27,929 nucleotides of DNA from Pelagophyceae sp. CCMP2097 (taxonomy: Eukaryota > Sar > Pelagophyceae), in NCBI GenBank assembly GCA_026770575.1, contig MU657204.1:267875-295803 (forward strand), in the 5' to 3' direction. The position numbers and the translations under genes were made by a program. A model generated the notes under the pieces. The model saw only the letters and a list, made by a program, of their open reading frames with translations. It ran no database searches and had not been told where the DNA came from. Shown here piece by piece: positions 8,001-20,000 of the stretch. How positions within the stretch are numbered: the first letter of the stretch is position 1; each line of letters opens with the position of its first letter.

Positions 8001-11000
8001 CCGACAGACCCTCACTCAGACTGTCTCTGAGGCCGTCTTCGGACCGTCTCCGGGCCGCAGGGCGGCATTCTCCGGGACCGTCGACGGGACCGTCTGCGGC
8101 AGCAGAGGAGCCGTCTCCGGAGCCGTCTCCGGAGCCGTCTCCGGAGCCGTCTCCGGGACCTTTGATGGCAGGACCGTCTTCGGGCCCGTGGAGCGTCTCC
8201 GGTGTTTGGACCGTCGACAGACCGTCTCCGAGGCCGTCTCCGCGGCCGTCTCTGGGGACGTCTCAGGGACCGTCCCCGAACCGCCTCCGGGGCCGCATCC
8301 GGAGCAGTCTCCGGGACCGTCCCCAGGGCCGTCTCAAGGACCTTCTCTGGGCCCGTCTCCGGGCCCGTTCCCGGCCTCGTCCCCAGGCCCGCTCCGAGCA
8401 CCACCGGGGGGCACCGCGCAGGACAGCGGGTTTCCAAAGTCGTCGAGGAGCGTCTCCGGAACGAAATCAGAGCGCCCAGTGGAGTCCGATAGCGAGGTTT
8501 TCGCTTTAATAAGATATCCATCGAGCATTGAACGAGCATCTAGAAAAGGCTCAAGGTCGACGAGCAAGGCCTCCCCTTTGATCGCCGCCGGGTCCGAGGG
8601 CTGGCTCGAAACGTTGCTCTCGAACCTCTCGGACCAGCCTCTCGAAACCTCTCGGGGAATCGGGCTAACCTCGAGAAAGGCGTCTGGTAACCTAGGTCGA
8701 AGTGCGCCACGCCATCATATGCGCCTTCATCGCAAAGTCGCCCAAACTCCGGCAAAAGCTCGACGAGCCGCAGCAGATTCGGCTGGTGACGGCCAAAGCG
8801 TCGGCGCAGCCTCTTTTTCTGAGGTGCATGCTCTATGCTTTAGCGATGGGCGTCGAACTGTCGGAAACGGCCCTCGATATGCAAATCGACTACCTCCTCC
8901 GAGCCGACACGGCAGCGCAGTTGATCGCCCGAGCTTTAGACTTGGCGACGGGGTTTGTGGAAGCGGCGGTGCAAGCGCCGCACCTTCTCCGGAAGCATAC
9001 CGCTGCAGTTTTGGCTGCCGCTGCCGACGACGAAGAGGCCCCTCTCAAGATCCTCCCGCGCGTCTTAGCCGCTCTATATGCGTCGAGGCACGGGCTGGCC
9101 GAGGCGGAAGTCTGGGCGATTGTCGAGCTGGTGCGTGTGGACACGTCGGGGGGGAGCCAAAGTCCGTCCAAATGTTTTTTCAAGCCAAAGTCCGTCCAAA
9201 TGTTTTTTCAGGGGGCACCGCTCGCGTTCCCGCGCCTGCGTCTCCGCACCGCCCGCAGTCCCGCCCCTACGCTCCGCTAGGCCACCGGGGAGCCTCTTAC
9301 TTTACCGCAGCGCGAATCGATCTCGCGCGTCTTGCGGGACGTATCTTTTTCTGTGAACGGTCTACTCAATTTCTCACACGAAGATGTGAAACGCGCCGTT
9401 TTCGCGCACTACATCGCCACGCCGCGCGCACACGTCAAAGCGCACAAGCTTTTAGCCACTTACTTTGGGAAACTGCCGCCGTGCGCGCGCAAGTTGGACG
9501 TGCGAGGCCGCGTCTGGGAAACCCGTTTCCAAGGTGGGAAACCCACTCTGGACGGTATTCCCTCGGGGCGGTCCTTCGAGGCGCCCCCTCTATACAGTCC
9601 CTCGAGACGGTCACTCTCGACAGTCCCGTGACGGTCGCTCAATACTCTTTACAGCCCCCGAGACGGTCCCTCAAGACTGTCCCTCGAGGCGGCGGTTCTA
9701 CACGGCCCCTCAATGTAGTCCCTCGAGACGTTCCTCTCGAGACGGCCCCTCTAGACGGTCACACTAGACGGTCACACTAGATGGCCCTTCGAGACGGCCC
9801 CTCGAGACGGCCCCTCGAGACGACTCTCTAGACAGTCCCTTGAGACGGTCCGCCGAGACGGGTTTCTCGACGAGTCCTATCGACAGCCCTATACACGATA
9901 TCTCGAGACGACTCTTCTAGATGGCCCCTCGAGACAACCGTCTATACAACCCTCGAGACAACCGTCTGTAGAGCCCTTCTGGAAGATCCCTCTCGACGAT
10001 CTCCCTCGACGGTCCCTCTCGACGGTGCATCTATACATCCCTCGAGATGGTCGGTTCCTCGAGGCAGTCACTCGAGACGGTCCCTTTCGACGGTTCCTCT
10101 CGGGTCCTTGAAAAGCCCTCCGAACTGGCCCAAGGCCTCTTGGGCGGCAACTTGCCTCTTTGCCGGTCACTTCCTCTGCGCGGTCGCTTGCGAGACCTCT
10201 TTGAAGGGCCCTTGGAGAGCCCTCCGGAAGGGCCCCTGCAAGGCCCCTCTTGAACGGCCGCTTGCAAGGCCTCTGTACGGTCGCTTGCAAGGCCTCTTTT
10301 ACAGGCCCTTGAAACCTTTTGGATGGGCCCCTGCAAGGCCTCTTGGGCGGTCAGTTGCAAGGCGCACTTACGAGGCCTCTTTTGAGGGCCCTCGAAAAGC
10401 CCTCCGGACGGGCCAGCGCAAGGCCTCTTTGGCGGTCCCTCGAGACGGCTCCTCTGGACGACCCTTCTAGACGGCCCCTCTGGAAGGTCTACACGGCCCC
10501 TCTGGACGGCCCCTCTGGACGGTCCATTCGAAGGGTCCCTAGTGACGGCCCCTCTCGACGATCCCTCTGCAAGAGCCCTCTGTGCAGCTCCTCTGCACGG
10601 TCCCTCTCTGGTCACGGCCCCTCGGCGGCGCGGACTGAGCGACGGCAGAGAGATCAGGGCCGATGCGGTCCTTTGGACGATTCCTTTTTGGTGGTCCTTG
10701 GAGAGACGGCCACTCGAGGCACTTGCTCTGCGGTCCATCTCGAGACGCTTGGCGGCTGCTCCTCGAGACGGTCCCTTTGACCGGATGGTCCCTCGAGACG
10801 GCGGTCTTCGACGGTCCCTCGTTCAAGGCTCCTCTGCAAGGCCCTTGGAGACTGTCGAATGGCGACCTCCGGGGTCTCGAAGGACGGTCTACAGACCGTC
10901 TCCGGGTCCTTCTCCAGGACCGTCTTTGGGAACCGGTTTCTGAGGCCGTCTCTGGAACCTTCGAGGGACCGTCGACAGAGGCCGTCTCCAGGGCCGTCTC

Positions 11001-14000
11001 TGGGACAGTATCTGGGCCCGTCGACGGACCGGAGACGGGCTCGCAGCTGGGTCGTCTCCGGGCCCGTCTCCGGGCCCGTCTCCGGGCCCGTCTCCGGGCC
11101 CGTCTCTGAACCCTCGATGGCTGCAGAGGCCGCCTCAAGGATCTTTGCAGCGTCATCTCCGGCGCGAGGCCGTTCTCCGGCCCTGGGACCCGCAAACCGG
11201 ACCTGGGACCCGCAAACCGGACCTGGGACCCGCAAACCGGCCTGCGACGCGGCCCCTTTCGACGCGGGGTGCGACGTCGGGGCGACGTTGACGCCCCCTC
11301 TCAGTCTCCGGAATCGTATCCAGGACGATCGACGGACCGACCATGGCCCGTTTCCGAGGCCGTCTCCGGTGCCGTCGACAAACCGTCGACGGACCGTCGA
11401 CGGACCGTCAAAGGGACCGCCGACAGGCCGCCTCTGGTGTCGCAGAGGGGTCGTCTCCGGGACCGTCTCTGACCCGTCGATGGCCCCGTCGATGGCGTCT
11501 CCGGGCCCGTCTCGAGGCCCGCGGAGCGTCTCCTATTCGGCCCCTCTCCCTTTCTGGGTGCCAACCAACCAACCCGAAATCGGTCTCGAGCCTATCGTCC
11601 TCGTCTGTGAACCGACACGCCGGACTCCCGACTGGCGCCCTGCGGTGCGCGCAAAAGGGCAGTCGACGGACCGTCTCCAGGACCGTTGATGGGACCGTTG
11701 ATGGGACCGTCTCCAGGACCGTCTCCGGGCCCGTATCTGCGCCCGTTTCTGGGCAGTCAAAGGGCCTTGCAGAGGAGCGTCACAGAGAGTGCCTGCGGAC
11801 GTGGTGCCGTGCGCAGAGGCCTTGCAAGCGGTGCTTTTGGACGGCCCGGCACCGCAGAGGGCACCGCAGAGGGCACCGCAGAGGGCACCGCAGAGGGCAC
11901 CGCAGAGAAAAAGTATGGCCTCACGGGATCCCATGCGGGGTTCCATGCGGCGGCTCAGCTGCAACGTGCCGAAGCATGCCACTCGTAGGCGCTGCCCTTC
12001 CACTTGGAGGTTTCCGGGTCGTGGAACAAGCTGCGAGCGGCTTTGGTCGACGTGCGTATGTTTAAGCTATGGTGGACAAGTACACACAAGACTGAATTCC
12101 TTGCGCTCTGGGTCTCGCTCACCCAGCCCTACCAGCCCTGCGCTGCCGGGCAACGCAAACTCGCGAGAAACACCGCGTCGAATGGAAAGCTGGAAAAGCG
12201 AGGCGGCGCGCGGGGTCCACCCTACAGTCATGCCACGGGGACCTCGTCTGAGGGACCTGGCACACGGGCCGTGCACAACGGCCCTTGCCACACGGACCGT
12301 GTCTTACGGCCCTTGTCTAAAAGCCGAACTAAAAGCCCTTGCCGCACGGGCCGTGTCGCACGGGCCTTGTCGCACGGGCCTTACCACGGGGCCCTTGTCA
12401 CAGGGTTCTTGTCACGGGGCCTTTGTCAGCGGGTTCTTGTCACAGGGATCTTGTTACAGAGACCTCGTCGCGGGAAATTTGTCGCACTACAATTGTATGT
12501 CAGAGGATTCTTGTCACGGGGACCTTGCCACAAAAACCTTGTCAGAGGAACATCGTCATAGGGTTCTCGTCACACGGACCATCAGAGGATCCTTGTCACG
12601 GGGACCTTGTTACGGGGCACTTGCCATAGGGACTCTGTCACCAAGGACTTTGCCATGAGGGCCTCGTCACGGGGACCATCTCAGGGGGTTCTTTGTCATA
12701 GTGACTTTGTCACAGTGACTTTGTCACAGTGACTTTGTCACAGGGTCCTTGTCACAGGGACCTTGTCACAGCGAACTTGTCACAGGGACCTCGTCGCGGG
12801 GTTCTCGTAACAGGGACCGAGACACAGAGACCTTGTCACGCAGGCCTTGTCAGAGGGTTCTCGCCACATGGACCTTCTCAGATGTGGGTTCTCGATTTGA
12901 TCACTGAAACCTTGTCACATGGACCTCGTCACGTGGCCTGGGTCACACGGGTTATGGGGACCACAGGGACCTTGCCGCGGTCACTTGCCACGGGGTGCTC
13001 GGGTTCTCGTCACAGGGACCTTGTCACGGAGACCTTGTCACAGGGTTCTCGACACATGGTTCTCCTCGCACAGACCTTCCCACACGGGCCTTATAACGGG
13101 GACTTTGTTAGAGGGACCTTGTCACGGGGACCTTGTTAGAGGGGACCTTGCCACGGGGACCTTGTCGCACGGTGCTCGTCGCAGCGACCTTGTCGCAGGG
13201 GGTGCCGTCGAGCCGTGTCCGCCTCTGTCGCCCTTTGGATCATTGTCCAAGTTTACTGGCGTCGGGATTTTATAAAACCCCCGCCCCTTTAGGTGACGGC
13301 GGAGTTCGATTCGACGATGCGTTGCGCTACTCCGGCGCGGCCGACGCTGGACGTGGTGGATGAGTATATTCGAGGTGTAGACGAGTACAAGTTCGATTAT
13401 TGTCCATCCGACGATGAATTGTCTGGGGTGATTTGTGAAGCGTCAAATGCGGAAAATCCAAAAGAATACGGAAAGAGACCGAAGCGGCGAAGAAGGGGCC
13501 TGTTTTTACCAGAGGGGCCTCGATAACAGAGGGGCCTCGATCCCAGAGTCGTTCGATCCCAGAGCCCCTCCCCCGCTCTCCCAGAGGCCCCCAGAGGCGC
13601 CTCTGGTGAGCATCGCCCCCCCTCGGGTCCTGCTCTCCCAGCCGATTGCAGCTGGCATTTTGTACCAGAGGGACCTCGAGAGACCGCGGGGGCCTTTATT
13701 ATTGGAGAACCCCCGCTGGATCGATCCGAGGGGGCCCTCGAGGTGCCTTTCTACGAGTGGGCCCTTTCTTCCAGAATCTTTCGATTCGCCCTCTGAACCA
13801 GAGGGACGAAGAGCTTGCCGGCGCGCGCCCGCCGGCGAGACGGGCGCACGGGAAGCAACGCGCAGAGGGCCCTCTTGACCAGAGGGCTCTCTATGCTACG
13901 GGTCTCTCGATGCCAGAGGAGCTTCAACCTCTAGGCCCCTCGATTCTACGAGGCCCCTCGGAACTCTCGAGGGATACCAAAGGGGGCCGCTCCACGAGGG

Positions 14001-17000
14001 CTCTACACAAGAGCCCTCGCGATCTCCGCGAGACTCTGAACGAGGCTGCTTCTCTCTCCCGGAGGCGCCTCTGGTCCATAAAGGGTAATTTCAGGGGGCT
14101 CTCGATATAATGGGGCCCGTCCCGGGCTAGTCAGGGCGTTGTAGACCAGAGGGCCCCTCCCTGGCGCAAGCCCTTGAAAGAGACGGGGGCCGCACGGGAG
14201 CAAGGCGCTCGGGTTCAGAGGCGCCCCTGAACCACAGAGATCCCTCGATGGGGCTCTTTCGACCACAGGGTTCTCGAGAGGCGCCTCGGGACCAGAGGGC
14301 CCTCTCGCACAGGGCCTCGATCCCAGCGCCTCCTCTCTCAGTGGGACTTTTGCACCACAAGTGCCCCTCTGAATCGTAGAGATGCTGTCCTAGAGATGCT
14401 GTTCTAGAGGTGATAAATTAAAAGGAATTATTACAGTTTTCTTAATGAATTCAATTGTGATTATTCAATTGCTTTTTAAAGTTTTTTTTTGAATTAATTC
14501 ATCTAACGAAAGTAAATCCAAAGGAAATTCATTAGAACTTTTAAATTAATTCATCTCACCTATTTATTATAAAACATTCATTCAAAAATTCTCAGGAAAT
14601 TCCTTTGTATTTTTTCGTAAAGGCTGCACCCTCTCAATCAGAGGCCCTTCGAGTTCTCCGGCATAGAGGCCCATCTACCCTGCCCCTCCCTGGACCGTGG
14701 TCCCTTTGAAACCACAAGGGCCCTCTCAATCAGAGGTCCTTCGAGTTCCCTCGGCATGAGAGGGCCCTCTCCATCAGAGACCGGGCCCACTCTCCCAGAG
14801 ACTCCTGTGTACCGAGGCCCATCCAAACCGTGCGACCCAGAGGGCCCAGGGTGACCAGAGGCCGTTCTCCTCGAAAACACGCGGGCGCCTCTCTTGGAGC
14901 ATAGAGGACCTCTGCCGACTGTATCAGCGGGGTCCCCACGGGGCCCTTTTTGACACTTGGGCCCCTCAAAAAGCCTCTCTCTCCGACCATCGAGCCCCAC
15001 TCGACCCTTCGGAGGCCAGTCGAGGCGAGCCTCTCTATCCCATCCTCTGGTCCGCATCGGGAGACCTTTTCGACCCGTTGGCCTCTGGGAAAAGAGCGCT
15101 TGCGCGGGTCCCAGGGCGGCCTCGGGGCAGAGATCCTTCGGCGCATCGAGGCCGGCCCCGTCGAGTCTCGATGCGCGATTCGAATCGTCAATTTCAAAAA
15201 ATGGTCCGCATTTTTAAAAAAGGGGTCCTCAGGTCATTTTGCGCATCGCCGACTTCCTTCTCGAATTCGCCACGCTCGACGCCTCAAACGACACGCCCCA
15301 GTTCGTCCACCCGCAGGTGAGCCGAACACCGCCAGGACCGAACGGGGCTGGCAACGGTCCGAAAGGACTGCGATTGCCGCATGATTCTGAGCAAAGACTC
15401 GGCTGTACATTCTCATTCTGAGGTGCCCGCCGACGACTTGGCCTCGCTGGGCGTGCCGTTTCTGACAAAGGACAAGGACGGCAACTCTGTGCCGCTGCCG
15501 CGCCGGTTTGGAAAACACGGACCGGCAACCTGGATTCGGACTCTCCCAATGGGCTCACGGGGTCCCGTACGGGATGCCGTACGGGCTCATGGTCGCCCCG
15601 TGCAAGACCACCCCTTGTCGCATGGACCTTGCCACAGGGACCGTGTATCAGGGTCCTCGTCACGGGGCTCTAGGCACAGGGTGTTTGAGAACAGGGTTCT
15701 TGTCGCAGGGACTTTGCCACGGAGACCCTGTCGCATGGACCTTGTCGCATGGACCTTGTCATGGGGATCTTTGTCGCAGGATTCTTTGTCGCAGGATTCT
15801 TGCCACAGGGACCTTGTCGCGGGCCCTTTGCACAGCACCCTGCCACGGGGATCTTGTCGCACGGGCCTTGTATCAGGGTTCTTTTCACAGTGTTCTTGTC
15901 GCAGGGACCTTGTCGCACGGTTCAACTCGCGGGAACCTTGCCACAGGAACCTTGTCGCAGGGACCTCGCCGCGGGGTTCTTGCCGCGGGGTTCTTGCCGC
16001 GGGCCCTTTGCACAGCGATTTTGTCGCAGGGACCTTGTCGTCGGAGCATTCTCACAGGATGTCCTCGTAGGGTCCTTGCATCGGGGTTCTTGTCTCGGGA
16101 ACCTTGACAAAGGGGCTCTTGTCACAGTGTGCGTGTTTCGCACGTTTTGTCGCAGGGTTCGGGTCTCTGTAACTTTGCCACGTGAACATTGCCGCGTGGA
16201 CCTTGTATCAGGGACCTTGTATCAGGGACCTTGTATCAGGGTTCATGTCTCAGGGATTCCACGGGGCCCTTACCACGGAGACCTTTGTCGCAGGGGCCTT
16301 GTATCAGGGCCCTTGTCTCAGGTGACTCGTCACAGCGACCTCGGCACGGGGATCCGTGAAAAGCCATCCGTCTTGCGAGACCCCTCGCAATCTTGCGAGA
16401 GCCCTCGCAATCTTGCGAGACCCCTCGCACGCCCCCCCCCCGGGCTCCTTGACCAGCCCCAACTCATTGCACGGGCCCTCGTACGGCCCCTTGCAATGCC
16501 TCTTTTACTTGTAAGGCCTCTCGCACAGTCTCTTGTGAAGGCCCTCCTCCATAAGGTTCCTTGCGCGGTCCCTCGACTCAAAAAAAGGCGCCTTGCACGG
16601 CTCCTTGCGCGGTCTCTATTGAATGCTCCTTGGAAATGCGGACCCTGAAAGAGGGGCCGGCAACGGCCCCTTTGAAAGGGTCTTGAGCAAGGCGCCTCGA
16701 AAGGACACCCCTCGCAAGGGCCCTTGCATGGCGCCTCGCACGGTCTTTTCAAGGCCCCTCGCACTCCTCAGTGGCCCCTTCAACGGCTCCTCGTTCGTTC
16801 CCAGAGCGGGCCACGGTCCTCTGAAAGCTTCTTCGCGCCGTCCAAGGCCCCTTCTGGGCATCCCTCGCCCGGCTCCGAAGTACGGGCCCGTGCATGGGTC
16901 CCACACAGCCGTTTGGAGATACAACCTAACAAGTCGGGGTCCCAGATGAAATCCCGTGCGGCGGCTCACTGGAAAACCCGGACCGACACGAGAAAACGCG

Positions 17001-20000
17001 AGAGGGAGCCCATCTCCGCACCGAGGCCTTGGACCGTCACAGGCAACCCGGACTCGGAAACCCGGGCCGCCACAAAGAGGGAGCACCCCCGATGGCAAAA
17101 GCCGCCGCCGGACGCTCGAAGTAGGTCCTCAACACCCCCCACGTCGACTCGCAGAGCGTCGAATCCGCCCCCCGCGCCCCCCCGGCAGACGCGCAGCCTA
17201 ACCGCGCGGCCGCGCCGCTGCGCTCGACGTACTTTTACCACCGGTGGATGTGGACCATGTTTCCGTGGGTTCTGGGCCGCGTCTTTTTTTTGATTTTAAT
17301 TTTTTTTAATTTTTAACTTTTAATTTTTATTCTTTTGAAAACCTAAAACAGCGCCACCCCGCTTTTCCTAGGTGGCCATGGCCAACTGCGGCGAGCGCTT
17401 CCTCAGGGGCGCCGCCAACCAGGTGAGGTTTGTTTGTGTTGATGCAGTGGGGATTTCCGGGAGGCGGTCTCTTCCCGTGCAAAAGGGGCCTTGTCGCTGG
17501 GGTCTTGTCTCGGGGACCTTGTCGCAGGGTTCTTTTCAAAGGGATCTTGTCACAGGAACCCTGCCACAGCGTTCTTGTCACGGGGATCTTGTCGCAGGGT
17601 TCTCGTCGCAGCGTTCTTGTCACAGGGACCTTGTCGTGGGAACCTTGTCACAGGGACCTTACCACACGGGTCTTGTTACAGTGTTCTTGTCACGGGGACC
17701 TTGTCACGGGGGCGGCTTGCCCCAGGGACCTTGTCGTAGGGACTTTGCCCCAGGGACCTCAGCAAAGGGGACCTTGGCAAAGGGGTCCTTGGCACAGTGG
17801 CGTCGTTCCATCGACCTCGTCATAGGGACCTTGTCGCGGGTTTCTTGTCGCAGGGGCCTTGTCAAAGGGACCTTTCCACAGGGGCCGTCGTCTGCGGGAC
17901 TGGAGAGGGTCTTTTCTCGGCGCGTAGGACCTTTCTTGGGACGCATTCGTACAATCTTGGCCCTCGACGGGCCCTCCAAAAGGCCCCTCGGCACGCCGCA
18001 CTCTCTAGGCGCGCGACCCGCACCAGGCGTCGCTGGCGTCGAATTCGGTTTCAGAAGCGGAGAGGCTGCCGAAGAAGGGCGCGTCGCCGATGTCGTCCGC
18101 GCACGTCGTCGCGGCGGCGGCGGCGGCGGTCGTCGGGGCGAAGCTGCCGGAGATCCGAAAGTTCGCCGTGAACGCCGATTTAGCGCCCGAATTGCGGCCG
18201 GGCGCCGCGGCGGCGCTGGCGATAGCGCGGTCGCAGACGAAGTTTAAGACGACGCAATCATCCGCCGCAAACGACGAGGTCGACTTCACGGGCGGCGACG
18301 ACGGTCCCAGGCCGCGTCCTTCCCGTGGCGGTGAAAAGCCCTCTGTACCGTGGTCTACGGACGCTGCACCGTGGTCTACGGACGCTGTACCGTGGTCTAC
18401 GGACGCTGTACCGTGGTCTACGGACGCTGCACCGTGCGACCCAAGTTCCCTTTGCGGCCCTCTACGGTCGTACGGCCCCGGCACCGGGGCCACTGGGGTC
18501 AAAGACAGACCCTGTCCTGTGCGAACGCTCGAAAATCCTCTTTGGCCGCACCGTCACCGCGCCGGGGCCTCTACAGACTCAGCGCCGTGCCTCGACAGAC
18601 CCTGCACACTGCATCGGGCCCTTTTGCGGTCCTGACACGGACCTGTACGGTCCTTTATGGCGACGCTGTACGAGGCCACATTCCCTGTGCGGTCCTCGCA
18701 CCAAGCTCGATGGCTCTCGGTGGTCGCATGGCCCCTGCACCTTGGACCGCGTGCGCACGGTGCGACCGGGGCCGAGACGGACTCTGTTCAGTGCACTGGG
18801 CCGAGATGACCCCTGTACGGTCCTCGCACGGTCCCTCTACATTCATGGTCCTTGGACCGTCGTCAAAAGACTGTGTGCAGATCAATCTCGACAAGGTTCC
18901 TGTACGGTCCTCGCACCGACGCTCGACGGTCCTCTACGGCCGCGCGGAAAGGTGTTTGGCCTCTACGGACCTCGCACGGAGCGACCGGGGACGAACCTGG
19001 TACAATGCACCGGACCTCGACGGTCCTTGTGCAGTCCTCGCACGGGCCAAAGACGGGCCATGCGACAAGGTCCTCGCACCCTGCACGATCCTTGGACGGT
19101 CATCCGTTCCCCGTACAAGGGGCCGAGGCCTCTTCCTGTGCGGTCTTGGATCAGTCCCGATACCGTGCCGGTCCTCACGGTCCTCGACGGTCGTACAGTC
19201 CGGTCCGCCGGGGCCTGTACAGAGACCGTGCGACCGGCGCCTTGAAAGTTCCTGTCCTCGAAAGGCCGCACGGTGCCGGACTTTGAGCAGCCCGGGCCTT
19301 TTCCGGCTTTTCCTTCTCGCGACTTTGCGTTGGATTGCGGAGAGAGCGGTCTTCGAGCGCCGAGGGAGAAGGCCGTGTTGCAGCATCTCGCCCCCCGAAG
19401 GCCTTGCCCTTGCGCTCGCCTCGCTCCAGAAGCCGCCTCGCTCAGCTTTTTGTAGGCGCGGGCGAGTCCGTTGAGCAGCTCATGGCCGACCACTTTTCGC
19501 ACAAGCTCGAGGCTCTCCGAGCCACGATCCAAAGCTCCAGAGGCGAATTAGACGCCCTGCGTCAAGAGCGCGCCTCTCTCCAACGCACGTTAGGACAGGT
19601 GCACGACCAAGGAAATGAGCTCGGGAAGATGTCGGTCTCGACTGGCGATTTGGAGATCACTTTACAATCGTTGGTGATCCGTTTGGAGGCCACTCAAAGA
19701 GGCCAACGAATGTCGAAACTGTTGCATGACAACTACGACTGCGTCCGCTTGATGTGCGAACGGCACCCGGCGCACTCTACGGTGAGTTCGGACGCCAGTC
19801 TGCGCAAGGATGATGAGGAGCAGGGGCGGGTTTGCCCTGAAGACCCGCGGGTCGCCTTTGCCGCGTTTGGGCCGACGCCTCTTTGAGTCTGGTCGCGGCC
19901 CGAACCCGGCCTCTCGAAGACGCTCGACAAACCCGCGGGTTCGGCACAAGTTGGAAACCCGGAAACACCGCCGCCACCGGGCGTTTGACAGTACGGGCCC

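Noticed and set aside
8480..8540. Third copy of leader repeat R1 (GCTTTAATAAG, ATCCATCGAGC)
   Set aside because: Only about 24 bases resemble R1 and the neighbouring blocks do not align; too short to claim.
8188..9780. 530-codon plus-strand ORF
   Set aside because: It runs through the end of intron 3, exon 4 out of frame, exon 5 out of frame and intron 5 repeats; the NACHT frame is clearly a different one.
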